A stretch of 41,840 nucleotides of DNA from an uncultured Ralstonia sp. (lineage in GTDB: Bacteria > Pseudomonadota > Gammaproteobacteria > Burkholderiales > Burkholderiaceae), in contig CAJXMR010000022.1 in the NCBI GenBank assembly GCA_913056305.1, forward strand, positions 1-41,840, in the 5' to 3' direction. A model generated the notes under the pieces. That model saw only the letters and a program-made list of their open reading frames with translations, was not told the origin of the DNA and did not search any database. This document shows, in pieces, positions 8,433 through 17,348 of the stretch (positions within the stretch are counted from its first letter, which is position 1; every line of letters begins with the position of its first letter). Made by a program: the position numbers and the translations under genes.

Positions 8433-8933
8433 TCACAGGATGACCGGCTTGCCGGGCAACCTCTGCTCGCGCCGGTCGCGCGCCGGGAAATGCTGCGTCA
8501 GGCGCAGCGTGATGGATCGTATCCCGTCGATCACACCGCGCTCATATTCGGCGCGCCGACACGCGGCTTCCATCTGGCTGCAGATCGCCTGCCATCCTTG
8601 AGCACCAACCCGCGCGTGAATGCCACGGTCGGCAACGATCTCGACACTGCGGTCCGCCAGCAATAGATAAATCAGGACGCCGTTGTTCTGCTCTGTGTCC
8701 CACACACGCAGTTGCGAAAAGACTTCAAGAGCCCGTTCCCGCGCCGTCACCCCCTTCCATAGCGCAGAGAAGCTCAACGCGCCTTCCACGGCAAAGCACA
8801 GATGCCCGACATGGGACGACTCGCTTTGAGCGATCGCTTGCCCGATGGCCCGCATCGCCTTGCGCGGGAACGCTCGCCTGACGCGCCAGTGCGTCGTCAG
8901 TAGATGGGAAAGAATTCGCTTGATGTTTTCCAT
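8433..8933 (-). CDS. Second TPM-domain protein (YgcG-like, without signal or tail)
   Basis: 166 residues. The protein matches the shorter TPM-domain proteins that accompany LemA and a longer TPM protein. It shows an N-terminal HLLTTHWRVRRAFPRKAMRAIGQAIAQSE segment and a central VGHLCFAVEGALSF, then RVWDTEQNNGVLIYLLLADRSVEIVADRGIH (the TPM core) and CRRAEYERGVIDGIRSITLRLTQHFP. It has no signal peptide or Gly-rich tail. Its ATG at 8933 overlaps the TGA of the upstream TPM gene (TGATG), so translation is probably coupled. TPM domains occur in envelope proteins of uncertain role, in plants in photosystem repair. A start two codons earlier (8939) is possible. Confidence 0.8.
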   Translation of the reverse strand: MENIKRILSHLLTTHWRVRRAFPRKAMRAIGQAIAQSESSHVGHLCFAVEGALSFSALWKGVTARERALEVFSQLRVWDTEQNNGVLIYLLLADRSVEIVADRGIHARVGAQGWQAICSQMEAACRRAEYERGVIDGIRSITLRLTQHFPARDRREQRLPGKPVIL

Positions 8934-9814
8934 CACCATTTTCCCGAGGCACCACCACCACCGAAACCACCGCCGCCTCCACCGAAACCGCCGCTGCCAC
9001 CGCCGAAACCGCCGCTGCCACCGCCGAATCCCCCGCGGCCCGAGCGTGAGCCTGTAGACCAAGAGCCTCCGTGCCCAACCATGCCCGGACCCAATAGCGT
9101 ATAGATGAGCGCGATCACTCCCGCCGTAAACGCGACAAAAATGGCGCCCGAAAGCAACCAAGCGACTAGGGCGACGGCGCCGCCCGCTGCAACCGCCCCC
9201 GGAAAACGGCCAAGGAAGTCTCGCAGCGCGCCGCCAAACACCAACGTCAACACCAGAATGACAGGCATATAGGACCGAACGGATACGCCTCCGTCGCGCG
9301 TCGACCGTGAGGGGGGCGGCAGTGCTTCACCCTCAATCACGGCTTGCATACTCTGAACACCGTCTTTCACGCCGCCATAAAAATCGCCAGTCTTGAACCG
9401 CGGCGAGATGACTTCGCTAATGATGCGCTTGCTTGTCGCATCGGTTAGGACACCTTCCAACCCGTACCCGACTTCAATGCGAAGTGTGCGGTCGTCTTTA
9501 GCGATGATCAGCAGTGCGCCGTCGTCGACGCGCTTTCGCCCCAACTTCCATTGCTCGACCACGCGCAGCGAATACTGTTCGATGGCTTCGGGCAGTGTGC
9601 TGGGCACGATCAGTACAGCGATCTGCACGCCCTTTTTGTTTTCGAAGGCTTGCAGCGTCTGTTCTAGCTCTGCTAGTTGCCCAGGCGTGAGTGTGCCGGT
9701 CTGGTCAGTCACCCGCGCCGTCAAGGGTGGCACGGCAACTTCGGCAACCGCCCCAAAAGAGACGAGCGCAGCCGCTGCCACAAGCAAGCCACGCGCGATT
9801 TTGAGGAGGTTCAC
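8933..9814 (-). CDS. TPM-domain membrane protein (YgcG family)
   Basis: 293 residues. The order is a signal peptide (1-24), a periplasmic TPM domain (about 30-155; LTARVTDQTGTLTPGQLAELEQTL through DDGALLIIAKDDRTLRIEVGYGLEGVLTDATSKRI), membrane segments around 180-240, and a Gly/Phe/Ser-rich C-terminal tail. That is the usual YgcG layout. The start is GTG, preceded by GGAG, and overlaps the lemA TGA (GTGA). LemA and TPM proteins are commonly encoded together; their shared job is thought to concern envelope stress or membrane protein quality control but is not settled. The tail is encoded by tandem DNA repeats that may vary in number. Confidence 0.88.
   Translation of the reverse strand: MNLLKIARGLLVAAAALVSFGAVAEVAVPPLTARVTDQTGTLTPGQLAELEQTLQAFENKKGVQIAVLIVPSTLPEAIEQYSLRVVEQWKLGRKRVDDGALLIIAKDDRTLRIEVGYGLEGVLTDATSKRIISEVISPRFKTGDFYGGVKDGVQSMQAVIEGEALPPPSRSTRDGGVSVRSYMPVILVLTLVFGGALRDFLGRFPGAVAAGGAVALVAWLLSGAIFVAFTAGVIALIYTLLGPGMVGHGGSWSTGSRSGRGGFGGGSGGFGGGSGGFGGGGGGFGGGGASGKW
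8945..9045. repeat. Tandem repeats encoding the Gly/Phe-rich tail of the TPM protein
   Basis: On the plus strand units such as CCACCGCCGAAACCGCCG recur with small changes, encoding repeated GGFGGGSGGFGGG. Slippage here would change tail length without changing the frame if whole units are lost or gained. Boundaries are approximate. Confidence 0.6.
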
Positions 9815-10434
9815 TTGGAGCTCCCCGGCGCACTGGCGGACGGCGAACCGAATTCCACCTGGGGCGGCTTGGCAATGGCCGTCTCGTTGGCAACGGTGAA
9901 ATTGGGCTTCTCCTGATAGCCGAAGGCCTTCGCGGTCAGATTCGATGGAAATGAGCGCACGGTCACGTTGTAGCTCTGTACCGATTGGATGTACCGATTT
10001 CGTGCAATGGTGATCCGGTTCTCGGTCCCCTCAAGCTGTGCTTGCAGATCGCGAAACCCAGCATCTGCCTTCAACTGCGGGTAGTTCTCCGACACGGCAA
10101 GGAGTCGGGACAGCGATCCGGTCAACTGCTGCTGCGCCGACTGGAATCGGGCAAACGCCTGCGGATCATTGAGCAACGCAGGCGAGGCTTGGATGGCGCC
10201 GACACGCGCGCGAGCCTCAGTCACCTCCGTCAACACCTCTTTCTCATGACTTGCGTAACCCTTGACCGTGTTGACCAGGTTCGGTACCAGGTCGGCGCGC
10301 CGCTGGTATTGGTTCACGACTTCAGACCAGCCTGCCTTGACCTGTTCATCCTGCGCTTGAATGGTGTTATAGCCGCACCCCGAGAGGCTGATTGCCAAAA
10401 TTACCGCAACAACGACTGACCATGCTGCTCGCAT
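9811..10434 (-). CDS. lemA: LemA family lipoprotein
   Basis: 207 residues. The N-terminus MRAAWSVVVAVILAISLSGCG carries a lipobox (LSGC), so this is a lipoprotein. The body is the helical LemA domain: GWSEVVNQYQRRADLVPNLVNTVKGYASHEKEVLTEVTEAR, then SRLLAVSENYPQLKADAGFRDLQAQLEGTENRITIARNRYIQSVQSYN and a short C-terminal FGYQEKPNF. This is full length for the family. GGAGGT lies seven bases before the ATG. It heads a minus-strand operon with two TPM genes and the exported protein ending at 7920. A TAGCAT -10-like hexamer (10555-10550) with an FNR-type box upstream predicts a start near 10543, immediately followed by a long stem-loop in the leader. Confidence 0.92.
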   Translation of the reverse strand: MRAAWSVVVAVILAISLSGCGYNTIQAQDEQVKAGWSEVVNQYQRRADLVPNLVNTVKGYASHEKEVLTEVTEARARVGAIQASPALLNDPQAFARFQSAQQQLTGSLSRLLAVSENYPQLKADAGFRDLQAQLEGTENRITIARNRYIQSVQSYNVTVRSFPSNLTAKAFGYQEKPNFTVANETAIAKPPQVEFGSPSASAPGSSK

Positions 10435-10463
10435 CAGACACCTCCATTTTCGAGATTCTTAGC

Positions 10464-10537
10464 CCCGGAGGCATGGGAACACCGCGCATGGGCCAACCAT
10501 GCCGTTCCTGCCACACAAGAGCCCATGCCGCTCCGGG
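10464..10537 (-). promoter_or_regulatory. Long inverted repeat in the lemA leader
   Basis: CCCGGAGGCATGGG (10464-10477) pairs with CCCATGCCGCTCCGGG (10522-10537), 14 pairs with a 2-nt bulge and a 44-nt loop. If transcription starts near 10543 as the promoter geometry suggests, the arm begins about six nt from the 5' end of the lemA mRNA. That would fit an end-protecting stem or a regulatory leader. No T-run follows, so it is not a classic terminator. Confidence 0.45.
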
Positions 10538-10576
10538 TGTCCTGTTTCCATGCTAGTCACTCGGGCGGCGAATTTG

Positions 10577-10590
10577 TTGATGTCGCTCAA
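10577..10590 (-). promoter_or_regulatory. FNR-like box upstream of lemA
   Basis: TTGAT-GTCG-CTCAA has one perfect half and one half with a single change at the less constrained outer base. On the minus strand its centre is 28.5 nt from TAGCAT (10555-10550), close to class II spacing. It may also act on the divergent SAM synthetase gene, whose TAATAC (10624-10629) is about 10 nt too far for class II. Confidence 0.45.
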
Positions 10591-10688
10591 GGCCCACAAT
10601 CGCGACCCCCGAGGGGACGGTCTTAATACCAAACTGGACTGCCAGTGAATAGAATGACCCAATCGGATTTGGGCAGGAGCGTCTTATC

Positions 10689-11873
10689 ATGCGGACTGTC
10701 GGCGAAATTGCACTCTCCATCTCGACCACGTCGACGCTGGAAGCCACACAAACCGAAATTGCCGAGCACAAGGGCTTCGGCCATCCGGACAGCCTGTGCG
10801 ATGGCGCCGTCGAGGCGGCAGCCTGCGCCCTATCCCGAGCCTATCTGCAAGCATACGGAGCGATTCAGCACTTCAACCTGGATAAGGCGCTGTTAATCGG
10901 AGGCATCAGCCAGCCACGGTTCGGCGGCGGCAAAGTTCTGCGTCCCGCGCGGCTGATCGTCTGCGGCCCCGTGACCGAGTTGCCGTCGGCTTCGGCCACG
11001 TCACTCGTCGAGCAATCCATCCGCGAATACCTGGTGGCAACCTTGGGAAAGGCAGGCAATGACATCGGCATCGAGCTTGTTTTGAGGCCTTCGGCGCCGA
11101 ATCTTCAGCGTGTTATCCAGCAGGCGGCGCTTCCGCTGGCCAACGACACCTCCTTCGGCGTCGGGTACGCACCCCGCTCCCGACTCGAAGACACGGTCCT
11201 TTGCGCTGCGCGCGTCCTGCGCTCCAACGAATTTCGCAGCGCCTTTGATGCGGCTGGGGCGGATTTTAAGATCATGGGGCACCGGCTGGGCGCGCACTTC
11301 GGCCTTACCGTGGCGCTCGCACTCGTCGACCGAGACGTGGGAAGTATTGAAGACTATTTCACACTCAAGGGCCGATTGGCAGCGTACCTGGCTGGGTGTC
11401 TGCCGACGGCGTGCCATATCGGGATCAACACCCTGGATGACCCAGCTACGCTTGACGAGAGCGGAATTTACCTGACCGTGACCGGGTTAAGTGCGGAGCA
11501 CGGCGACGATGGCGAGGTCGGCCGCGGCAATCGCGTCAACGGCTTGATCACGCCGTACCGCCCGATGTCATTGGAAGCGGCAGCGGGAAAGAATCCGGCC
11601 GCGCATGTCGGCAAGCTCTACAACGTGCTGGCACATCGATTGGCGGCGAGCATTCATGCCGACATCGAAGGCGTGGATGAAGTGACGGTCAGGCTGCTCT
11701 CGGCAATCGGCCACCCGGTCGACCAGCCTCAGTTGGTGGCGATCGACCTTGCAGCGGCGGGTGGGTTCTCCGCTGCGCGGCAGCGGCAAGTTCGCGAGCT
11801 GACCGCGCAGCATTTGGCGGCGCTTCCAGCGCTGATACGGGAGTTGGCCACGGGTGCCATCGCCGTCTTTTAG
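10689..11873 (+). CDS. mat: Archaeal-type S-adenosylmethionine synthetase
   Basis: 394 residues, the size of archaeal-type MAT (about 400). The enzyme makes S-adenosylmethionine from methionine and ATP. It matches the archaeal family (PF01941), not bacterial MetK. Landmarks are HKGFGHPDSLCDG (28-40), a glycine-rich GGISQPRFGGGKV, EDYFTLKGRLAAYL, AEHGDDGEVGRGNRVNGLIT followed by PYRPMSLEAAAGKNPAAHVGK, and IGHPVDQPQ near the C-terminus. AGGAG precedes the ATG by nine bases. It is divergent from lemA and convergent with the ubiB-like gene. A proteobacterium would normally rely on MetK, so this is likely a second, horizontally acquired SAM synthetase. Its inclusion in a stress island suggests use under special conditions. 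Confidence 0.92.
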   Translation: MRTVGEIALSISTTSTLEATQTEIAEHKGFGHPDSLCDGAVEAAACALSRAYLQAYGAIQHFNLDKALLIGGISQPRFGGGKVLRPARLIVCGPVTELPSASATSLVEQSIREYLVATLGKAGNDIGIELVLRPSAPNLQRVIQQAALPLANDTSFGVGYAPRSRLEDTVLCAARVLRSNEFRSAFDAAGADFKIMGHRLGAHFGLTVALALVDRDVGSIEDYFTLKGRLAAYLAGCLPTACHIGINTLDDPATLDESGIYLTVTGLSAEHGDDGEVGRGNRVNGLITPYRPMSLEAAAGKNPAAHVGKLYNVLAHRLAASIHADIEGVDEVTVRLLSAIGHPVDQPQLVAIDLAAAGGFSAARQRQVRELTAQHLAALPALIRELATGAIAVF

Positions 11874-11923
11874 CGGAGCGCTGCATCGTTGCTTTCGAGG
11901 CCCCATTGCTTGTAGCGGCGCCT

Positions 11924-13621
11924 CTAGAACTTTCCTGATCGCAGGATCGCAACCGCCCAAGCGAGGCCCATCACGCTGGCGACGACGAAACCCAGAAGCC
12001 CCAGCACTGGAATGCCCGCATAGTGCGGACCGCTGTGGAACGCCATGACGATTGAGGAGCCAATCACGACGCTCGCAATAATCAAGCTCAAGCTCAGCCG
12101 GTTGCTTGCACGGTCGATATGCGCTTCCAATCCTTGCAACTGGTCGTGTTTGATATGCAGCGTCGCCTTACCGCTGCTGAGCGCCTCCACCGTGCGGTTC
12201 AGAATGTCGGGCAGCAAGGCGGCGGCGTGATGCAGCGCGCGCAAGGTGCGGAATCCCCTGCTGAACTCGGTCTGTACATTCGCCCCCTGCAATAGTTTGC
12301 GGCCGAGCAAATGCGGCGCATATTCCCGCAAGGACGCGAGTGCGTTGAAGTCCGGGGCGAGCGTCAACGCTTGCGATTCGACCAGCATGAACGCTTTCGA
12401 GACCAGCAGAAACTGGCGCGGCAGTTTGATCCGATGGCGCTGGCTGAGCAGCGCAAACTGGCGGACAATTTCGCCGAACGAATAGCCTTTCCCGGCGGCT
12501 TCGTAGTATGCGTCAAGTGCCTGCGAAGCATCGCGGGTAAATGCCTCACGATCCACCCCCTCGGTCGCCACCCCCATCTCGAAATAGGCATCCACCATCC
12601 ATGACACCTCGCCGGAACTGACGGCGAGAATCAACTGGGCCAAGGCTTCCTGATCATAGGCGGACAGCCGTCCCATGATGCCAAAGTCATGAAAGCAAAG
12701 CCGGCCGTCCTCCAGCAAAAATACGTTGCCCGGATGCGGGTCGCCGTGAAAGAAGCCGTCCTCGAAGACCTGCTTCAAGAACGATGCCATCAGCGCCTGC
12801 GCCACGCGCCGTCGGCTCTCCTGTTCGGACGACGGAATATGCGTAAGCTTCTTGCCGAAACTGCGCTCCATGGTCAAGACACGTCGGCTGGTCTGCTCCC
12901 AAAAGATGCGGGGCACGAAGACGTGCTTATCATCCTGCAAATTCTCCCTCAGGAGATCGCCGTTGCGCGCCTCGACTTGATAGTCCAATTCTTCGTTGAT
13001 GAGCCGGGCAAACTCTTCCACCAGATCGCCCGGGCCAAATCGGCGACTCTCCGGCACATACCGCTCCAGTTGACGGGCCAAGAAGCGCATGATCCTGACA
13101 TCGGCATGAATGATGGGCTCGATGCCGGGGCGCTGCACCTTGACCACCACGCTGGTGCCGTCAATCAACTGCGCCGTATGGACCTGGCCGATCGACGCGG
13201 CAGCCAGGGGCGTCTCATCGAAACTGGTGAACAACGCGTGAACGGATTTGCCCAGTTCACGCTCGACAATCTCACGCGCCTGCTCGCCAGGGAAAACAGC
13301 GACATCATCCTGGAGCCGTTGCAGCTCCTCGATATAGACCTCCGGCAACATATCGCGCCGCAGGCTCAGAAGCTGGCCAAACTTGACGAACGCGGGCCCC
13401 AGCCCTTCGAGCGTAGCTCTCAGCCGCTTTGCATCCTGATCGGTCGCTTGCACCGCCTCAACTGAAGCTTCGAGTGCGTCACGGCCAATCCGTAGCCGCT
13501 CCACATAATGCGCCCACCCTGCCCCGGCCAATGCGCGCAGGATGTACAAGAGCCGTGGCAGTTCAGCGGGCACCCGCTCGCGCACCGCTGGTTCGGGATT
13601 CGCATGCGTTATGACGCCCAT
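11924..13621 (-). CDS. UbiB/ABC1/AarF family atypical kinase
   Basis: 565 residues. UbiB-family proteins are membrane-associated atypical kinases or ATPases needed for ubiquinone production or lipid handling. The family signature KxGQ is present (KFGQ, 80-83). Other landmarks are the Ala-rich loop AAASIGQVH, the VVVKVQRPG lysine, the catalytic [10 protein letters not shown] and the metal-binding HDFG. Two membrane segments occur near the C-terminus (about 508-560), as in UbiB. The ATG at 13621 has GGAG seven bases upstream; a longer open frame lacks UbiB-like sequence. It is the last gene of the operon running down from 19083 and lies 96 bp after the barrel gene. The chromosomal ubiB usually sits with ubiE and ubiJ, so this is probably an extra copy with a different job. 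Confidence 0.9.
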   Translation of the reverse strand: MGVITHANPEPAVRERVPAELPRLLYILRALAGAGWAHYVERLRIGRDALEASVEAVQATDQDAKRLRATLEGLGPAFVKFGQLLSLRRDMLPEVYIEELQRLQDDVAVFPGEQAREIVERELGKSVHALFTSFDETPLAAASIGQVHTAQLIDGTSVVVKVQRPGIEPIIHADVRIMRFLARQLERYVPESRRFGPGDLVEEFARLINEELDYQVEARNGDLLRENLQDDKHVFVPRIFWEQTSRRVLTMERSFGKKLTHIPSSEQESRRRVAQALMASFLKQVFEDGFFHGDPHPGNVFLLEDGRLCFHDFGIMGRLSAYDQEALAQLILAVSSGEVSWMVDAYFEMGVATEGVDREAFTRDASQALDAYYEAAGKGYSFGEIVRQFALLSQRHRIKLPRQFLLVSKAFMLVESQALTLAPDFNALASLREYAPHLLGRKLLQGANVQTEFSRGFRTLRALHHAAALLPDILNRTVEALSSGKATLHIKHDQLQGLEAHIDRASNRLSLSLIIASVVIGSSIVMAFHSGPHYAGIPVLGLLGFVVASVMGLAWAVAILRSGKF

Positions 13622-13717
13622 GTTCCTTCTCCTCGTTGCCCACCTTCCCCATTGCCGCGCCATGCACGCATCCGAGCCCAGCTTTCCGGACGTCGACAGC
13701 CGGCAAGCACTATCGTT

Positions 13718-14863
13718 TTAGAAGAACCACTGTATCTGCGTGTAGTAGATGTGATGGAAATGTCCAAACTCACTGCCACTGCTGCCCATAAAGAACTGGG
13801 CGCCGATCTGCCAGTCGAGATTCGTCTTGATCGAATAGGTCAGCAGGGGCGAAACGAAACGGCTATGGTCGTCCAAATTGACCACCACATAGCCCTCCCA
13901 CTTGAGCAGCGGCGTGATTTCGTAGCTCATGTAGCCACCAGCATAGTGCTTGGCAACGCTGCGAATCTTGCCGGTCAACAGCGACGTGAAATCGTACGCG
14001 GCGGCATTGGTCGTGCCGGCGCCGTTGTAGTAGAGCTCGGCGCTAAGCGTGAGCGTGTTCGCAAACGCATAATCGAGCGCGAGAACGGCACGTTGATAGG
14101 TCGAGCCAGTCTTGGCACGCACTTGCGTGAACTCACCACGAATGCCCGCCGTGCCGATCTGCCCCGCGAGATCGAAGCCGGCGACCTGCTCATTGCCGAA
14201 GCGCCCGCCGACAATGGAATAGTCCACGCCATGCGTGTTGGCGTGCCAATTGAATGCCGCGCTGGAGTCCGCGCCACCGTGCCCCGGCGCGTACACAGCG
14301 CTGATGCGGGAGATGGGCCCCAGCTTGTGCTCGGCCAGCACCGCGTCGACACCCACGCGCTCCTCGCGCTCGATGGCAGTCGGGTTCAGGGGGTTCAGCA
14401 GGTCGAGCGGGCTCCAGAAACGGCCCGTTCCCCATGCGATGCGCTGCCGCCCGATGCGCACATCGGTGTCGCCCGATGACAGGGTGACGTTGCCGCGATA
14501 CAGCCGGTGCTGGCCGTAGTACGAGCCGCCACGCAGGTAATTGCCGTCGAGATCCAGGTACTGATCCGGCGCGAGACTGCTCTGGCTTGCGAACTGTGCG
14601 GTGTGCAGGTAGCTGCCGAACAGCAATTCGTTGTCGTACTGCAGATCCACGGCGACGTGCTCGGAGAGCTTGCCCTGCAACTGCAGCCGCAGGCGATTGA
14701 GATCGAGCAGATAGCGTTGCCCGCCGGGCACGATGGTTTCCGATTCCTCCAGCAAGCTCTTGTAGTAACCGGAAAATTTCAACCCGGACTGCGACGTCTC
14801 CTGCGCCGAGGCTCCGAAGGCCAGAGCCGCCAGAAGTCCGAACGGCACGGCTTGCTTAAACAT
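13718..14863 (-). CDS. Outer-membrane beta-barrel protein
   Basis: 381 residues with a signal peptide (MFKQAVPFGLLAALAFGASAQ). Alternating hydrophobic/polar strands with many aromatic residues follow through the whole length, for example LNRLRLQLQGKLSEHVAVDL and LYRGNVTLSSGDTDVRIGRQ. The last residue is Phe in a terminal strand (IYYTQIQWFF), the signature recognised by the BAM machine. I do not recognise a named porin family; a DUF1302-like or other specialised barrel is possible. The ATG overlaps the stop of the permease gene by 8 bp and has no strong ribosome binding site, so translation is probably coupled. Its place between an FtsX-type ABC transporter with a LolA-like protein and a UbiB kinase suggests it is the outer-membrane part of a lipid or envelope transport system. 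Confidence 0.75.
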   Translation of the reverse strand: MFKQAVPFGLLAALAFGASAQETSQSGLKFSGYYKSLLEESETIVPGGQRYLLDLNRLRLQLQGKLSEHVAVDLQYDNELLFGSYLHTAQFASQSSLAPDQYLDLDGNYLRGGSYYGQHRLYRGNVTLSSGDTDVRIGRQRIAWGTGRFWSPLDLLNPLNPTAIEREERVGVDAVLAEHKLGPISRISAVYAPGHGGADSSAAFNWHANTHGVDYSIVGGRFGNEQVAGFDLAGQIGTAGIRGEFTQVRAKTGSTYQRAVLALDYAFANTLTLSAELYYNGAGTTNAAAYDFTSLLTGKIRSVAKHYAGGYMSYEITPLLKWEGYVVVNLDDHSRFVSPLLTYSIKTNLDWQIGAQFFMGSSGSEFGHFHHIYYTQIQWFF

Positions 14864-17348
14864 GGCGTATCGCTTGCACTGGATCGAGCCGCGCCGCCTT
14901 GGCCGCGGGATAGAGCGAAACCAGCACGCCGGCAATCAACAGCGCAATACCCGGCGGGACCACCGTCGCACCGAAAATGCGCGGATAAACGATGCCGGTC
15001 AACCCGGGGATGGCGGAATATCCGGCGAAGAAGCTCGACAGGTCCATACCGGCATGCCCAAGATACAGCACCAGCGCAATGCCGGCGCCATACCCGACGG
15101 CAGACGCGATCAACAGCAAGGCGATGGACTCATATACGACCATGCGCCTCAAGGCGGCGGGCGACGTGCCAAGCGCCAGCATCACGCCAAACTCGCGCGT
15201 GCGCTCGGTGACGGCCATGAACACGGTATTGATGACCGACGTGGTAATCACCAGAAGCAGCACCGCCAGGATGATACTGCTCACCACGCGCAGGAGCCGG
15301 ACCATGTCTTCGAGCTGCGGCAAGAGTTCCTGCCACGGTATCAGCGTCACGTCGGTGCCACCGATACGCGCGCGTAGCAGGGCAACGGCAGCGGACACGT
15401 GCGCGCGATCCTCCAGCCGGACATTGATGGTGGAAACGCGTGAACCGAGCGCAAGCAACGACTGCGCCGCTGGCAGCGTGACAAAAGCAAATGCGCCATC
15501 GAAACTGGCACTTTCCGTCGAGAAAATGCCCCCCACCCCGTAGGCTGCCGTGCCGAGCTCGCCGTTGGCGGCCTGGGCCATGACGACGATCTTCTCGCCC
15601 AGGCGGACACCGAGCTTGTCGGCGAGCCTGCGGCCAATCATGACTTCGCGATCGGCGCCAGGTATGAGCGCCCGTCCCTGGACAACCGTGCGGGAAATGA
15701 ACGTGACCTTAGCCTCCGCCACCGGATCGATGCCGATGAGCATGATGCCTTCGGATTTCGAGGCCGTGCTGGCCAACGCCTGGACCTGGGTGCGCGGCGC
15801 AGCCGCAATCACGCCAGGCGTGCCCCGGACGGCTTGCAGCAGCGAGACGGCATCGTCGATGGCAAGCTCGGGGGCATAATCCTTGCGAAAGCCCTTGCGT
15901 TCGACCTGGATGTGCCCCGTCAGATAACGCGTGGAGTTCTCGATCGTCTGGTCGAAGAATCCGTCGAAAAACCCCAGGATGAAGACAAAGCCCACGATGC
16001 CGAAGGCAGCGCCTGCGGCCATGAGGGCCGTGCGGCGTGGATTGCGCAGCAGGTTGCGCAGTGCGAGCAGCACGAACACCGGCAAGCGGGAATCGCCCGT
16101 GTTTCGTGACGACACCCGCATGGCAGCGGGTAGCCCGCGAATCGCCTCGATGGGCCGCAACTGCACGGCCTTGGCAGCGGGATACAGTGCCGCCAGCCCG
16201 GCAATGACGAAGACCGCCACTGACAGCACGACGCCACGCTCGGCGCTCACCACCGGATAGACGACGTCGGACAGCCCGGGCATCGTGCGCAGCCCGGCTT
16301 CAAAACCGTGCAGATGGATACCCGCGCGCGCGAAATACGCCGTCACTGTCCAGCCGACGGCGTTGCCGACGATCAGGCCAACGATGCCCAGAAGGATCGA
16401 TTCATACAGGACCAGCCGAAGCACGCGCGTGCGGCTCATGCCGACGGCAAGCATGATGCCGAATTCGCGCGTGCGCTCCATCACGGACATCAGCACAGGA
16501 TTCGCCACCGCGAAGACGACCACCACGAAGAACACCAACAGCACCACGTAGGTCGTGACCTCGTGAAAGCGCGAACTGACCGCTACCATCGGTAGCAGCC
16601 GTGGCCACCCCACGACTTCGTAACGATCTCCCAGGCGCTCGGCGAGCCCCGCGCTGACCGGCTCCAGGCGCGAGCGCTCGCGCAGCCGCAGGGCGATGGC
16701 GGTGGCGCCACCGGGCGCGGAGAGAAACTCCCGCACAACAGGCAGCGGCATCACGGCGACGTAGCCGTCGAGATCGTCGATCTTGCTGCGGAAGATGCCG
16801 CGCACCGGATACTTTCCGCTCGATATCGAGCCGTCGTAGCCCTGCCCCACGAACACGATGTTCTGCCCGGGCCGCACCGCGAGCGCTTCAGCAAGCATCT
16901 CCCCGATCAGCACGCCGGGCGCGCCGGTCGTCAGCGGCTGCCCGGCCACGATGGCGTCCGAGAGCATCGTCACCTGCGCCTCGTCTGCCGGCTCGACGCC
17001 GACGAGCATGAGGCCGCGCGACTTGTCGCCCCGGCTGGCCAGCGCTTTGGTTTCCAGGCGGATGCTGGCGGCTGCCACCCCAGCCTCGTTGCGCACGGCA
17101 TGCAGGATGGGGGCCGAGTCTGGCATGGCGAGATCAAGGATCGGATCGTCGTGGTAGCCCTTGAGATGCACCTGCGCATCGCCGGCGAAATACCGCGTGG
17201 TGTTCTCGACCATCTCGCGGTTCATGCCAGCGGTGAATCCCCAGTTGAAGATCATCGCCGCTAGGCCGATGGCGATCGACGAGATGGTGATGGCGGAACG
17301 CCTGCGGTTGCGCAGCACATTGCGCACGGCGAGTGGCAGCAGCATCAT
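14856..17348 (-). CDS. ABC transporter permease, tandem FtsX/MacB-type (LolCE-like)
   Basis: 830 residues made of two like halves. Each half has an N-terminal membrane segment after LRNxRR (1-410 starts LAVRNVLRNRRRSAITISS; 422-830 starts LLALRNLLRNPRRTALMA). Each then has a periplasmic MacB-core domain with a shared motif (TRYFAGDAQVHLKGY versus TRYLTGHIQVERKGF). Three C-terminal membrane segments with the FtsX hallmark follow (MERTREFGIMLAVGMSRTRVLR versus VTERTREFGVMLALGTSPAALRR). Such fused permeases work with an ATPase of the LolD/MacB kind, using mechanotransmission to move lipoproteins or lipids off the inner membrane. The start overlaps the ATPase stop (ATGA). Being one chain with two halves, it could supply the whole permease dimer. 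Confidence 0.9.
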   Translation of the reverse strand: MMLLPLAVRNVLRNRRRSAITISSIAIGLAAMIFNWGFTAGMNREMVENTTRYFAGDAQVHLKGYHDDPILDLAMPDSAPILHAVRNEAGVAAASIRLETKALASRGDKSRGLMLVGVEPADEAQVTMLSDAIVAGQPLTTGAPGVLIGEMLAEALAVRPGQNIVFVGQGYDGSISSGKYPVRGIFRSKIDDLDGYVAVMPLPVVREFLSAPGGATAIALRLRERSRLEPVSAGLAERLGDRYEVVGWPRLLPMVAVSSRFHEVTTYVVLLVFFVVVVFAVANPVLMSVMERTREFGIMLAVGMSRTRVLRLVLYESILLGIVGLIVGNAVGWTVTAYFARAGIHLHGFEAGLRTMPGLSDVVYPVVSAERGVVLSVAVFVIAGLAALYPAAKAVQLRPIEAIRGLPAAMRVSSRNTGDSRLPVFVLLALRNLLRNPRRTALMAAGAAFGIVGFVFILGFFDGFFDQTIENSTRYLTGHIQVERKGFRKDYAPELAIDDAVSLLQAVRGTPGVIAAAPRTQVQALASTASKSEGIMLIGIDPVAEAKVTFISRTVVQGRALIPGADREVMIGRRLADKLGVRLGEKIVVMAQAANGELGTAAYGVGGIFSTESASFDGAFAFVTLPAAQSLLALGSRVSTINVRLEDRAHVSAAVALLRARIGGTDVTLIPWQELLPQLEDMVRLLRVVSSIILAVLLLVITTSVINTVFMAVTERTREFGVMLALGTSPAALRRMVVYESIALLLIASAVGYGAGIALVLYLGHAGMDLSSFFAGYSAIPGLTGIVYPRIFGATVVPPGIALLIAGVLVSLYPAAKAARLDPVQAIRHV

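Noticed and set aside
8945..9045. CRISPR-like repeats
   Set aside because: The repeats are contiguous low-complexity codon repeats without spacers; no CRISPR array is seen anywhere in the window.
8939..9161. Arg/Trp-rich N-terminal extension of the second TPM protein
   Set aside because: It is the Gly/Phe repeat of the upstream TPM gene read in another frame; the coupled TGATG start at 8933 is better.
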